DNA of 64,000 bases from Brachypterus glaber. Lineage: Eukaryota > Arthropoda > Insecta > Coleoptera > Kateretidae. The stretch spans positions 83,064,895 to 83,128,894 of the forward strand of contig OY294044.1 of the NCBI GenBank assembly GCA_958510825.1. Reading direction: 5' to 3'. A program made the translations under genes and the position numbers. This document shows, in pieces, positions 1 to 12,932 of this stretch. Under the pieces are notes generated by a model. It was given only the letters and a program-made list of their open reading frames with translations. It was not told the DNA's origin and did not search any database. The first letter of the stretch is position 1. Every line of letters starts with the position of its first letter.

Positions 1-665
1 GTAAATATGAAATAACGGCAACAGTGTGAGACCTTTAATTTACTACGAATCATTGTATCGTGAAAAATTGATCTATAATAAAGTAAAAAGAATTGTTTTA
101 TTGGCAGTAAGATTTTTTAATTAATTGGTTTTCAATCTTCCTGAGCTCTATTCTATAAATCCGGTATATACAGTGTGGCAGGTTCAAATAAATACCAAAA
201 ATTCTAAAATTAATATATATTTTTTAAATATTCCTATGATTTTTTACAATTAAAAAAAAACAATAATTTCGTTTTATCCTTTTTCCAGTTAGGCCAATTT
301 TTTTCCAATGGGTGCATAAATTAAGGGGTCAGAATGAATAAATAAATTTTTAATTTTTGGTAGGGTACAAAAGCTAATCCAAATAGCTATTACAAAAAAA
401 AATAGTATTTTCAACTTTATCAGCTACTACCGTTGAAATGCTTTTCAAAAAACATTTGACTGCTCAAACTTAAAGTTTTAAATTTTCGCCAAGTGAATAT
501 TGTCATATGAAAAAAAAAAAGATAATGGGGGGTATTTTTTTTCTCAAAAAAGTAAATTCAAAATTAAATTGACTTGTTCGATAACAAAGGCACAAGAAAA
601 AAAAAACATTTGTATACGTTTTGAGGGTTGCTGATTTCGAATCCGGGGTTAGTTTTATCAGTCAG
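1..665. other. AT-rich intergenic DNA, no gene seen
   Basis: Long A and T homopolymers with no sustained reading frame and no inverted repeat long enough to call. Likely decayed repeat sequence. Confidence 0.6.
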
Positions 666-748
666 ATCGCATTTCGTTAATAACTTCAAAAAAGTAATGA
701 AAGTTGATATATTTTATCACTTTTTTGAGGTTAGCAACGAAATGCGAT
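666..748. repeat. Imperfect hairpin beside the LINE 5' break
   Basis: The arm starting atcgcatttcgtt at 666 and the arm ending acgaaatgcgat at 748 are reverse complements over about 30 bases with three mismatches, around a 22-base loop. The right arm ends exactly where LINE coding sequence begins, so the LINE either truncated at this hairpin or was cut by the hairpin element inserting. Confidence 0.6.
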
Positions 749-2044
749 ATAAATTATCGCCCTATTAGCCTTACTAGCAACTTAAGCAAATGCATGGAAA
801 AGATTATCGTTAAGCAACTTACAGAATTCCTACTCCAGAACAGCATCATCCCTTTAACGCAGCATGGCTTCCTTCCTGGGCGCTCGGTAGAAACTAATAT
901 CCTTGATTGTGTTAACCAGTGGACATCCAGCCATGACTCAGATCAACCAACCGATGTGTTATATTTAGACTTTGAGAAAGCCTTCGACAAAGTCCCTCAT
1001 AGAAGACTTCTGTTAAAGATAGAGCACCGTGGCGTTGGAGGGCCTTTGTTGGAATGGATAAGGGAATTCCTAAAAGAGCGAAGATTCAAGGTAAAGGTTA
1101 ATGGTGTTTTTTCCATAATACGGTGGATTATTAGTGGAGTAATTCAAGGATCTGTCATTGGACCCCTGTTGTTTCTACTTTTTATTTCGGACATGGCAGA
1201 AGACATTCTCTCCTATCTCATCCTTTTCGCCGATGATGCAAAAATGTTTTGCAATCCAGCAATAAACGCAGCTCAATTTATGGAAGACATAGAGAAAATA
1301 CTGGACTGGGCAAACTTGTGGTTAATGAAACTGAACGTAAACAAGTGTACCATTCTGCACTTAGGACCTAAAAACCCTAAGCTTGTGTACAGTCTCAATG
1401 GAGCACAAATCCGGGAAGTTGAAGAACAAAAGGACCTTGGCATAACAATCTCCTCCGATCTAAAATGGGAAAAACACATAACCAGAATCGTCAAAAGGGC
1501 CAACTCAATAGTTTATCTCACATCCATAGCGTTTAAGGACCACTCTCCTGCCACAATTGCGAAACTATATAAAACGTATGTTAGACCGATTCTGGAATAT
1601 GGTGAAAGCATCTGGAACCCATATTATGTCAAGGACATTGAACTTCTTGAAGCTGTACAAAGAAGGGTGACACGGATTCCGCCTGAACTCAAAAACCTAC
1701 CATATCCTAAACGACTTGCCAATATGAACCTTCCAACGCTTGAAGCTAGAAGATCACGAGGAGATCTCATTCAAACCTACAAAATCCTCAGCGATTACTA
1801 CTCGGTTGACCCTCGTATCTTCCAGCTAAACAACAACTCTAATCTGAGAGGACACGATAAAAAGCTTTGCAAGGAGAGGTGTGCAAGACTGCCAAGAAAG
1901 AACTTCCTGACAAACAGGGTAGTCTACAAGTGGAATAACCTCAGTGCGGAAACAGTCTCAGCTTTAAATGTCAATCAATTTAAAAACAGACTCGACAGAG
2001 AATTAGAAATAGCTACGGACACCTGGGTGCACTTCCCGAGATAA
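749..2044 (+). pseudogene. 5'-truncated LINE reverse transcriptase (CR1/Jockey-like)
   Basis: An open frame runs from an upstream ATG at 704 to the stop at 2042-2044. The first 15 or so residues come from the flanking hairpin; homology starts at the NYRPIS motif near 752. RT motifs in order: YRPIS, HGFLPGRS, YLDFEKAFDKVPH with the first catalytic Asp, IQGSVIGPLLF, then FADD with the catalytic Asp pair. After these come the thumb and C-terminal part (LNVNKC, YVRPILEYGESIWNP, FKNRLD). The fingers before NYRPIS and the whole endonuclease are missing. There is no frameshift across about 430 codons, so the insertion is fairly young. The usual Pro before QGS is Ile, and without an endonuclease it cannot be autonomous. 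The clade is inferred from motif style: CR1 or a related Jockey-supergroup family. It is the largest coding relic in the window. Confidence 0.9.
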
Positions 2045-2266
2045 CATGTGTGATTTAGTTACTTAGTTACTTATTTTTTCTTTTAGTTACTTATTATTTT
2101 TTTTTTCTTTTTAGTTACTTATTTTTCTTTTTGTTAATTACTTTATATTTTATTTATTTATTTTTCGTTTTCTTCTATATTTACCGAGATATTTACATAT
2201 TTTCTTTTTATATTTATATTTATACAACTAATAGGATAGTTTCATCGGCTGTGCCGCTTACTATTT

Positions 2267-2302
<36 letters not shown>

Positions 2303-2303
2303 T
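2045..2303 (+). mobile_element. 3' UTR and (TAA)n tail of the LINE
   Basis: About 220 bases of T-rich sequence follow the RT stop and end at a (TAA)n run (2269-2303). A simple-repeat tail in place of poly(A) is usual for several non-LTR clades and marks the 3' end of the copy. ATTCGAGTC after the tail is flank. Confidence 0.75.
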
Positions 2304-2423
2304 CGAGTCAAACCAACCCCATATTTAATCTTAGTGACCCCAAAACATATAGCAATGTTTATCACGTCTGGTGGACAAGACTTTTTTTTTCGTGTGCCTG
2401 TGTAATTTTTTTTCAAAAACTAT

Positions 2424-2698
2424 TAGTCAGGGAGCCCACTACAAGTATAATTTTTTTATTACCTCATCGTTGAGACTTTGAATATGTGTTCTTTATGTCC
2501 AGTCAAGCAACTTCTTACATAAAATTCTCGGTAGCCGGGCGGTTTTTTTTCGGGACCAACCCTTAACTTTAGGGCGTCCGACAACGGTATTGCCGGAAAA
2601 TTTTTGTGGGACAAGATTACCACTTGATTTTAAATATTTTTATTAAAGGATCCTGAAGGTAATAAAAAAAATTCTACTGGGCGTGGGCTCCCGGACTA
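2424..2698. mobile_element. MITE with about 42-bp TIRs, TAGTC ends
   Basis: The left end TAGTCAGGGAGCCCAC and the reverse complement of the right end TAGTCCGGGAGCCCAC continue matching for about 42 bases, down to an ATTACCT shared by both arms. The interior has no reading frame. Superfamily not recognised and no clear target duplication. Confidence 0.75.
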
Positions 2699-2699
2699 T

Positions 2700-3399
2700 A
2701 TTGTTTAAATTACCGAATTTATTTGTTTTCTAATTTCACGCTGTATAGTTGTCCTATTTCGACTTTATCTATAATCTTAATTATGATGAATTTCTTTTGA
2801 AGAATTAATCAAAGATAATTAACTTCTTCCTCTTTAATCAAAGAGTTGTAGAGATCCCGTTAAATTGTAAGGATTTAATGGTTTTTGTGTGGGTGATTTA
2901 ATTTTATGTGGGTGATGTATATAAATATATCACTTATATACCTTTTTTTTAACAGTAACAAATTTTATTTGAGTCAAATAAATATTTAGGGCATGTAAAC
3001 AAATATTATAATTTCAAAATGATTTGACAGAAATAAAATTTATTTGTCATAACCAAATAATTTAATTGGCCATATCCAACCAAATATTTAGTTGACACAA
3101 ATAAACTGTTTTATCAGTGTGGATACATATTATTATCTATTATTTTTAACTGCATAATATAAAATTAAATTAGGGTTAAAATAAATAACGTGAATATAAA
3201 TAGTTTTTATTGGTTATATTGGCTACCCTGATAACTTTTTCTTCCTTGCGTTGGCTGGACTGTTAGAAAAAGAAAGCACAGAAATTGAAGGGAAAACTAA
3301 TTTAGACGGTCTGTGTTGTCAAGAAGTTATGTCTTTGGAAGCATGCGATCAACTTCATTTTTTTAGCAAAAATTACCTATAGGTAATTCTTTTGATATA
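2700..3399. other. AT-rich spacer, no gene seen
   Basis: Repeated AAATAAATTT-like words around 2950-3110 suggest a decayed repeat. No reading frame or clear boundary. Confidence 0.5.
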
Positions 3400-3552
3400 C
3401 CGTGCGATTATAAAGTGCCGAACACTTTTTAATGCAAAACTGGCATTAGCATTAATGCAAGAAAGCTGTGTGCGTTTTACTGGCCACCGAGCTGTTGTAC
3501 GTAGCAATCGCATTTTTTTTTTCAAACTGTTTGGCACTTTATAATCGCACTG
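3400..3552. mobile_element. Tc1/mariner-type MITE, TA target site
   Basis: A 153-bp unit with TIRs of about 30 bases (CGTGCGATTATAAAGTGCC; right end CAGTGCGATTATAAAGTG on the reverse strand), flanked on both sides by TA. The CAGT start and TA duplication fit Tc1/mariner mobilisation. Homology continues past the TA on both sides, so the true unit may be a little longer. Confidence 0.7.
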
Positions 3553-3878
3553 TATATATCAAAAGAACCAGTCGTACATAATTTTAAAACATATTTAACG
3601 ACAAAACCGTTAAAAAAATTAAAAACTTCCAATTAATATAAATTAAGGTTAAAATCGAGTTAAAACTTAAAATTTCACCAGGAAAAAAATTACAACTGCA
3701 AGGAGTATACTATAGAATGTAAAACATTATATATCCTCACGACTTTTTTAATACTTAATCCCAAGCAGGGTAATTTGAATTGTTTTATTTCTCATTATTT
3801 ACAAATTTAAAAACAGTTTACAAGCTAAGTTTGTCAAGATTATATTTAACTTCAATTTCCGAATAATTTTGTTACTTT

Positions 3879-4142
3879 CAGAGCCGTAGCGAGGGTAATT
3901 TATTGGGGGAGATAAGGCACTATTTTGTCAACTTGTCGCTTAAAGAATAACCAATTTTTTCAATAAAAAATACATCTTTTCTTATGTCAGAAAAACAAGT
4001 GATAACAAAAAAAAACTTATCCGTTCAAGCTTTGTCAATTTTTTGACGAAGAATTACTATTTAAATTTTTCTTCACTTTACCAACTTTTTTGGTAAGGTT
4101 GGGGGTGGAGGGTTCCTCCAATACCCTAAGGCCACGGCTCTG
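3879..4142. mobile_element. Possible hAT-like MITE, CAGAGCCGTRGC ends
   Basis: Short terminal inverted repeat CAGAGCCGTAGC / CAGAGCCGTGGC, with weaker subterminal similarity (GGGTA, TTGG). A CAG start is typical of hAT ends. No 8-bp target duplication is visible, so the call is tentative. Confidence 0.4.
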
Positions 4143-4199
4143 CATAGGGTAGTTCGCTCAGAGATAACCTCTTTGGTTGGGTATATTAAGTTATTATAC

Positions 4200-4551
4200 A
4201 CAGCGTCTGAAAATATTTAAAAAAGTCCAAATGAAAAATCTTAAAAACTAGCATTCTTTTATCAAAAAAAAAAGAAAAAAATAAATAAAAAATGAAGACC
4301 TTAAAAAAATTAAAAATCAAAAAATATATGGTCGAATAGAAAACTGTATAAGCTTTAAAAAAATGTATCCCACGACTGCCCTTTCCATTAAAAAAATGTT
4401 CCCCCTTGCCCCCTGTCTTCATTGTTCCCCTAAGCATATCAAATATTAGAATACCAAAAAATTATTTGGGTTATGTTACTTAAGTGTTCCAAATGTCAAG
4501 TTGATATCTTTAGCCGTTAATGGGGGGGGGGGGCACTTTTGATACGCTATG
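4200..4551. mobile_element. Half copy of foldback family A
   Basis: Carries the right half of family A: the GCCCCCTGTC block, AAGTGTTCCAAATGTCAAG and a G12 run before GCACTTTTGATACGCTATG, then TA. Compare the full copies at 39373, 56863 and 58910. The left arm is missing or unrecognisable. A minus-strand ORF at 4186-4437 is only a translation of this arm. Confidence 0.65.
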
Positions 4552-4606
4552 TAAATATTTGCAATTTTGGCGAAGGCGCATAAGCAAGTTTCCATATACA
4601 TGGTTA

Positions 4607-4712
4607 TTAAGAAATAGGTTCGAGAAATTTAAGAGAGATTCTACGTTAAAAATATGAAAAAAAGTTCCTATAAAGGTTGGCCCGGAATGAGTAACGGAGC
4701 TACGCCTCTTTA
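4607..4712. mobile_element. Left-end fragment of foldback family C
   Basis: Matches the outer arm of family C: AAATAGGTTCGAGAAATTTA, GATTCTACGTT, AGTTCCTATAAAGGTTGG, then a diverged core GGAGCTACGCCTC. The fragment stops just before family B starts, so B may have inserted into C or they were joined by deletion. Confidence 0.65.
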
Positions 4713-4727
4713 AAATTGTTATAAAAA

Positions 4728-5722
4728 TAAGGATTTTCGAAATCGAAAACGCTCTCTAGCTCAAAAAATGCTCCTTAGTAAAAAAAGATGGCCACTCTAA
4801 AACTAGGCAAATCGATTAATGTTTAGAGGTAGCTCAAAGCACTCAAAAAAATCGGTACCTGTTTTTCGGATAAAAACTGATTGTATATAAAATTGAGAAA
4901 ATTTTGGAGGGTTTCTTTGCTAATAGTTAGAAACAATACTAATTGTAAGAAACTAAAAAATTATTTCCCTCCTCCCCTTAAGTTAAAACATAAAAAAACG
5001 CCAATTATTTTAAGATTTCGCGAAAATTTTTGCAACTTTTAAAAAGTGCATAAAAAATATTTTTTATATTAACATATATACATATTAACCCACCTGACTA
5101 TACATAAGAGATTATTTGTTTCCGCAACTGGGAAAAAAAAATAAAATTAAATTCGAAACCGGGTGGAATTTCTGTATTTTTTTTCCTAAAACTTTTTTCG
5201 GTGTACTTTTTTTAATTTTTTCTTATTGGAATATACTTTTTAATGTAAAAAACACAAAAAAGTTTCTGTGGTGTAACATCGTAGGTTTAACCGTTTTAAA
5301 GATAAAAGTATATTTTTACGCATCAAGAACCAAAAATTAAAAAATTAAAAAATATAAAGCCAAAAACAAATATTTTAGTAATGAATGTTTATTTATCATT
5401 AAAACCAGAGAAAAAATTATATGCACATTGGTCAAAAAAGAATTCCTAAGGAAGTTATGTCCTTTTAAATATGCCCTATTTTTAAAATATTTTCGCGAAA
5501 TCTTCAAATAATTGGCGTTTTTTTATGTTTCAACTTAAGGGGAGGGGGATATATTTTTTTTTAGTTTCTCATAATTAGTATTATTTAGACTTTTTATCCG
5601 AAAAACAGGTACAGATTTTTTTCAAAGTTTGAGTGCCACCGTTTTTTACTAAGGGCAACTTTTGAGCCAAAGAGGGTTTTCGATTTCGAAATTCGGGATT
5701 TTTTGACACACCATATTACTCA
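4728..5722. mobile_element. Foldback element family B, copy 1
   Basis: Arms 4728-5045 and about 5478-5708 are reverse complements with interspersed mismatches. Shared landmarks are TTCGAAATCGAAAA near the ends, GGTACCTGTTTTTCGGATAA, CCTCCCCTTAAGTT and CGCCAATTATTT next to the loop. The right end finishes with GACACACC; another copy of that end starts the single arm at 34314. The loop (5046-5477) is AT-rich and carries a 74-codon ORF without recognisable domains. Confidence 0.8.
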
Positions 5723-5851
5723 AAAAAATGTTTTTTTTATCTGTCTAGAAAAGTGTATCTTTTACGATTTTATTTCAAATGGGAATTGATTTCTTATGTC
5801 ATAAAGTATGTTTTAGTCCAAAAAAATTAGGGGTCCACAAATTTTTTATTT

Positions 5852-5885
5852 ACGGTTCGCCTGAGCTATTGCTCAGGCGAACCGT
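5852..5885. repeat. Perfect GC-rich hairpin, 15-bp stem
   Basis: ACGGTTCGCCTGAGC, loop TATT, then the exact reverse complement. The stem is GC-rich in AT-rich surroundings. CTAG lies 10 bases after the stem, a layout like a Helitron 3' end, but the base after CTAG is G and not the expected T, and no Helitron body was found. Confidence 0.8.
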
Positions 5886-5899
5886 GCACAGGGCCCTAG

Positions 5900-7689
<1,790 letters not shown>

Positions 7690-7690
<1 letters not shown>

Positions 7691-8130
7691 TTTTCACCTC
7701 CGAGCCTGATATGGATTTTTTATTATCAGATTCACTTTAAGCAACCTTAAAAATATACCAATATTCACGATACCTACCCCCCGCCCTTTACGTGGTGAAT
7801 TTAGAATTTTTTTGTATTATCAGATTCACTTTCAGCAACCTCAAAAACCCCAATATACCAGCTTTCACAAAAACTACCCCCCACCCATCAGGGGGTGAAA
7901 TTAGAAAAAAATTATTATCAGGTTCATATTCGTCGACCACAAAAACACCTATATACCAATTTTGAAGAAAATATTGAAAATATTTTAAAATATTTAACCC
8001 CTCTACCCTTCGGGGGTGGAGTTAGAAACATTTTATTATCAGATTCAATTTCAGCAATCTCAAAAACCCCTATATAGCAATTTTCAAATATTTCTAAAAA
8101 ACTGTATTTTTCCCCATTTGCCCCCTTGTC
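7690..8130. repeat. Four degenerate tandem units, satellite-like
   Basis: ATTATCAGATTCAC-type starts recur near 7722, 7816, 7914 and 8034 (spacing about 95, 98 and 120). Each is followed by TTTCAGCAACCTCAAAAAC, ATATACC and a C-rich CTACCCCC block near GGGGGTG. The same unit returns reversed at 62635-62925, and the core resembles part of family W at 38671. Confidence 0.75.
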
Positions 8131-8189
8131 GCACCCCAATGTTCACCAAAAAAAATCCAGAGCGAGAACTTTTGGTAACATACCTGTAT

Positions 8190-8345
8190 GTCACATTTTA
8201 AATCTATAGCTTAAAGCGTTCTTAAGTTATCGTGCCCACAACATTTCCAGGACAGAACAATCGACCGACCGAGCGATTTTTGTTTTGCTTGAAATTGTTT
8301 ATATCGACATAAAACGGCATAAAACGCAAAAATAAGCAAAAAAAA
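8190..8345 (+). repeat. Family D block with CGACCGACCGAG tract
   Basis: Contains AGCTTAAAGCGTTCTTAAG, TTATCGTGCCCACAACA, CCAGGACAGAACAATCGACC, then TATCGACATAAAACGGCATA. It is matched in reverse at 62150-62290, including GCCGTTTTATGACGATATAA. A conserved block plus a GACA/GACC tract recurs across the window. Confidence 0.65.
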
Positions 8346-8399
8346 TTGAAAATTTTTGCACGAAATTTTGAAAATTTTCAAAATGGAAAGCAAAACACA

Positions 8400-9225
8400 C
8401 TCAACAACCTATTTGTTGGGTCGGTTTAATAACATACAGGCCTATCTTGATTTTTACGATTTTAGAGTAGAGAATATTTTATTTATTTTTAAATTTGGAT
8501 TATGGATAGATGGCAACCCTATATGAAATTTGATAAGAAATTTGATATCAACAATCGAATATTTTTTTTGTCTGAAACAGAAACTATAAAACAATTTTGT
8601 CAAATTCAATTGAAGGTTGGACCTGGGGCGAAGAGTAGGACAGAGTCCAGTTCAAATTACCAAAATGGCCAGCGGTACATTTCGATTAGATAAAGAGAGA
8701 CCTTCTACACGTATAATACTGTTCTAACTCAACAATTTGCCGAGACTATTTTAGCTGATTTTAGACCTATTTGATGCGCTGTTTTCGGAACCTTCCATTG
8801 TAATTCTCGATTTTTGAGATATAGCTAGCCAAAACAAGCGGATTTAAAATATCTTTATTCGTTTGTTTTTATAGGATGCAAAATGCAAAAAATAGTTTTT
8901 TTTTCGTATTTTTATGGGTCAGTACACTACTACTACTACCAACGCTACTAACCACCTAAAACAGGGTTAAAGATGAGCACCGGAACTACCGACTTCGTTG
9001 GGTCTTCCCGGCAGTTATAATCACAATAATTATCACAATACCACAATTACTATCAAATGAATTATAACAATAATTATTACATTAATTACCATATTGGATT
9101 GCTGAAAAAGAAAAAATGCAAAAAATATTAATATACTTTTTTTTACTACTTTTAAATTTTTAAATCAAGTTTTTAAAATTACCCATTTGAAGGAAAACAA
9201 ATGAGTTTAATTATTGCACATAAAA
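8400..9225. other. No supported gene
   Basis: Mixed AT-rich sequence. A less AT-biased patch at 8925-9025 (ACTACTACTACC followed by GAGCACCGGAACTACCGAC and TTCCCGGCAG) may be the end of a retroelement, but I cannot name it. Confidence 0.4.
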
Positions 9226-9227
9226 AA

Positions 9228-9945
9228 GATTATCGGCAAAGAACAATGTTAAAAATAGGCCTTTTTGACCCCTTCGCCCAAACCTATGAAACATATCAAT
9301 TCCTATAGATTTGGACACGCTGAACACGATTTTGGCCTTTAAATTTACAGAAAGGGCGTGGAAGACTGTTTTTTTTCTTAAAATGTTAAAATTAGGTCGA
9401 TTTTGAGCTAACAATAGCATATTATTTAACGATCGTAAAATAATTGCTATTAATCAGTGAGGGTGATCACCCGAATGATTAATAGCTATAATGCGCGAGT
9501 AGAATACGTTACTTTATTCACAGGTGATTACGCCACTCGCATATTGGCTTGTGTCGCAAAATTCACCTTCATTGATTAATAGCTATTATTATACGAATAA
9601 TATACTATTTTTACTTGCATCGTTAGCTCAGAATTGACCTATTTTAACCTTTTTAAGAAGAAAAAAGTCTTCCACACCATTTTTGTGACTTTAAAGAACG
9701 GAATCGTGTTCAGCGTGCCTAAATCTATAAAAAAAATATTTTTTTACACCTGGCATCATTAGGTCAAAATCGACCTAATTTTACCTTTTTACGAAAAAAA
9801 AAACAGTCTTCCACACGGTTTCTGTAATTTTAAAGGCCAGAATCGTGTTTGACAAATTTATAGGAATTGATATGTTACATATGTTTGCACGGAGGGCCAA
9901 AAATGGCCTATTTTTTAACATTGTTCTTTCTTGTTTTAAAGTTAA
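9228..9945. mobile_element. Foldback with three arms, interrupted by E
   Basis: Arm 1 (about 9228-9412) is repeated in inverted orientation twice, at about 9626-9745 and 9750-9945. Shared words include ATTAGGTCGATTTTG/CAAAATCGACCTAAT, CAGTCTTCCACAC and AATCGTGTT. The extra arm implies a local duplication. An E element occupies the centre. Confidence 0.75.
9416..9612. mobile_element. MITE family E, rearranged copy
   Basis: Shares TATTAATCAGTGAGGGTGA, CACCCGAATGATTAATAGCT, GCGCGAGTAGAA and CTCGCATATTGGCTTGTG with the E copies at 14011 and 37901. Its order is rearranged, with repeated E blocks at both ends. Confidence 0.7.
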
Positions 9946-10060
9946 AACAACATCCGATTTTTAATTTTTATAATTTTCTAAAATAGTGCATCGTTAGGAA
10001 TATATTAAACACATCTATATCAAAAAAATAAAAAGTACTAAAAATGGTCCTTAAAATGAC

Positions 10061-10196
10061 AAAATAGTAGTTTATGATACAATGACGAAAAATACTCAAA
10101 GACGAAAAATACTGTTTTCAGGGCGATTACGGAGAGCGGGGTTGCTAACCGTAATCGGCCTAGAAACAGTTTTCGTTCGTGTATCATACACTATTT
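10061..10196. mobile_element. Small palindromic MITE
   Basis: Arms of about 50 bases: TATGATACAATGACGAAAAA toward GGGCGATTACGG, and CCGTAATCGGCCTAG back to GTATCATA, with a loop GAGAGCGGGGTTGCTAA. Mismatches are few. Outer AAAATAGT is also mirrored. No coding. Confidence 0.75.
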
Positions 10197-10313
10197 TTTA
10201 TTCGATTGTAATATGTAAATAAATTCGTATTTTTGATAAAAATTTTGAAGTTAGAATTTCAAATGTCAACATCAGTATCAATTAACCAATTAACGTCGAC
10301 TATTATACTTTTG

Positions 10314-10325
10314 CGGCCTAGGCCG
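10314..10325. repeat. 12-bp palindrome CGGCCTAGGCCG
   Basis: A perfect GC-rich palindrome in AT-rich DNA between two TTATACTTTT-like words. Probably the centre of a decayed inverted repeat. Confidence 0.6.
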
Positions 10326-10352
10326 AAAAATTATACTTTTTGTACAGGTTTA

Positions 10353-10658
10353 TTAAATAAAAAGTGTCACTTTCAGATACAGTAGAATAAAAAACCATAT
10401 TTTTTGTTTTACTCCGACACCTACAGACAGATCGGCCATATTATTCATGAAAGTAGATTCGGTAAAGAAGAGTTTTATTTGCCTTATTTTTCGTAAAAGT
10501 GATCGATTCGGCTTGGATTCTATCTTAGGTATTTCAACGTCCTTGACACTTCCTTCTATCCCCGGAGAATCCGGAAACTCCAGAGAAACAACGCGTCCAT
10601 TACTGGTCGGGATCCAAGTGCCACAGTGGCAATAACACACTACCTTAATTGGTATCAA
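10353..10658 (-). other. 101-codon minus-strand ORF, unrecognised
   Basis: An open frame with a less AT-biased middle (10500-10625) reading WIPTSNGRVVSLEFPDSPG then VKDVEIPKIESKPN. The central 50 residues have ordinary protein composition; both ends are low-complexity. No family recognised, no splice sites I trust. It may be a relic of a transposon or host exon. Confidence 0.25.
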
Positions 10659-11119
10659 ACAAGCTGTGAAGATATATCTTGCTTAGCATACCGTATTTTA
10701 GTATGGGTACCTATACGGTGTTTGCAGTCTTTTGTCATTAAATTAAGGGGATGATTCTACATTACAAAACATTAAAAACCAACAGAGGAACGTATGTCCA
10801 GAAATAATCATAAGGAAGCTACGGCCCTTCGAAGATCAACATTTTAATCGTGCAGAGCAATTCTTCATTTAAAACTAAGCAAAGAAGTATTCTTTAGCCA
10901 AAACATCTACATTAAATATTAAAGCAGTAATAGTCTTTTAAAAAGTAACATTTTTGGAGGCAAAAAATGTTTCTTCCTCCTAATTGTATTTTTTTTTTGT
11001 TACACTATACACTATACATATGTATGTATGTACGTATTTTTACTCAAGGAATATATATTTTTTACAAGAAATCCAAAAAAATACACATCAAAAAGTTTGT
11101 GGCAAAAATGTGTTAAGCT

Positions 11120-12742
11120 TCACACATAGCCTCTGGATAGATTCAAAAAAATAAATCAACATTTTGCACTTATTTTAAATAATTTTAAAGGTCTTACCCC
11201 ACAAAGTTGTTCACTGGGGTGAGTAGATTACCATGCTATTTTTTCAGAATTTTAAAAAAATATTTAGAGGTGGCGCACAGCCGTTTTTTGCAAAAATAAT
11301 CGTTTCTCCAGATTAAATTTTTTTTAGGGCCTATTAAAGATAAATAAAAATGCTTTTTGCACAGTACGGAGATCTAGGATAAATAAGGAAGAACCCTGAT
11401 TTTTTTCAATTTTTTTCATCAACAAACGGCCTTGTTGTGACCTAGAAAAGTCAAAATTTTGATGATATCCCTAATTTAGGGTGCTAGGAATAGCACATTA
11501 AATTTTTTCACCCCGGTCAAAATTTTTTGGTAATACCTAAATGTGTCCTGACTTAAAAGCCATATATAAATATTTGATCCTATATACAGGTTGCACGAAA
11601 AAAGAATGTTTTTTAACAAAATTACACAACTTTTCTAGATTTTTACACTTTTCATTCTTTTAGGGCCCACATCGAACAACAAAGTATAGTACAACAAAGA
11701 ATACATTTTTCAAATCTTTTAAATCTACTTTGAATGCCCCAGTAATAAAGTAGATTTTTTTGAATTTGGAAAATTTATTCTATGTTGTTCCATAACTTGA
11801 AACAGAAATTGTGTTTGATCCTCTTGATTTGTTAAAAGATTATAATCTTAATTATATCTTATATGTTTGTATGAGTTAATTTTTGAAGATTGTATGTACT
11901 CAGTACATACAATCCAAGAAATATGTTCAAAAATTAAAAATGGTAAACGACGCCGCAGAGCGTGGGGTGGCACTCATACATACAATCCAAGAAAAATTTT
12001 AAAAAATTAAAAGTGGTAAACGACGCCGCAGAGCGTGGCGTGGCACTCATACAAACCTATAATCTTTTAACAAATCAAGAGGATCAAACACAATTTCTGT
12101 TGCAAGTTATGGAACAACATAGAGTAAATTTTCCAAATTCAAAAAAATCTACTTTATTACTGGGGCATTCAAAGTAGATTTAAAGATTTGAAAAATGTAT
12201 TCTTTGTAGTACTATACTTTGTTGTGCGATGTGGGCCCTAAAAGAATGAAAAGTGTAAAAATCTAGAAAAGTTGTGTAATTTTGTTAAAAAACATTTTTT
12301 TTGCACCCTGTATATAGGATCAAATATTTATATATGGCTTTTAAGTCAGGACACATTGAGGTATTACCAAAACATTTTTGACCGGGGTAAAAAAATTTAA
12401 GCACCCTAAATTAGGGATAACATCAAAATTATGGCTTTTCTAGGTCACAACAAGGCCGTTTGTTGATGAAAATTTTTGAAAAAATCAGGGTTCTTCCTTA
12501 TTTATCCTAGATCTCCGTACTGTGCAAAAAGCATTTTTATTTATCTTTAATAGGCCCTAAAAAAAATTTAATCTGGAGAAACGATTATTTTTGCAAAAAA
12601 CAGCTGTGCGCCACCTCTAAATATTTTTTTTTTAATTCTGAAAAAATAGCGTGGTAATCTACTCACCCCAATGAACAACTTTGGGGGGTAAGGCCTTTAA
12701 AATTCAAAAAAAAGTCAAAACTCTGGGCACCCTAGTATACAT
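11120..12742. mobile_element. Long foldback element G
   Basis: Arms about 11185-11850 and 12045-12708 are reverse complements for roughly 660 bases with scattered mismatches. Landmarks are GGTGGCGCACAGC, GATCTAGGATAAATAAGGAA, CGGCCTTGTTGTGACCTAG, GGGCCCACATCG and GAGGATCAAACACAATTTCT. The right end carries CTGGGCACCCTAG, also seen in the fragment at 25620. The ORF at 11962-12177 is arm sequence, not a gene. Confidence 0.85.
11905..12052. repeat. 73-bp tandem duplication in the G loop
   Basis: Two near-identical copies, each with ATACAATCCAAGAAA, AAATTAAAA and GGTAAACGACGCCGCAGAGC, then GTGGCACTCATAC. The GC-rich centre contrasts with its surroundings. Confidence 0.85.
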
Positions 12743-12932
12743 GCAAAACCTCGTCGCTTTAGTTTAAAAGGTACCAGAGTTATTAATTAAAAACCTTATT
12801 TTTAGTAAAATTGTAAAGGGTCGTAATCTTAGGGTTCGTTTGCTGACCTATATTCTTATGCTGGTTTTAATGTTTTTTGATGTAAAATCATTCATTTTAT
12901 ATAATGGCAAAAGACTCCATACACCATGTATA

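Larger units (their letters stand above)
10712..12932. mobile_element. Family F, copy 1, interrupted by foldback G
   Basis: Ends TATACGGTGTTTGCAGTCTT and, reversed, TATACATGGTGTATGGAGTC. The body aligns with copy 2 at 22873: GATTCTACAT, ACTCAAGGAAT, GAGTTATTAATTAA, TTATTTTTAGTA, CTATATTCTTATGCT. Without the 1.6-kb G insertion it would be about 600 bp and non-coding. TATA at both ends suggests a TA-type target. Confidence 0.85.

Noticed and set aside
4186..4437. 83-codon minus-strand ORF similar to the one at 59259
   Set aside because: Both are the same non-coding arm of family A; premature stops occur in the other copies.
5852..5885. Rho-independent terminator
   Set aside because: Strong stem but no T tract after it, and the genome is eukaryotic.
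11962..12177. 71-codon ORF (MGWHSYIQ...)
   Set aside because: Lies across the loop and right arm of foldback G; not conserved as coding in the mirrored arm.
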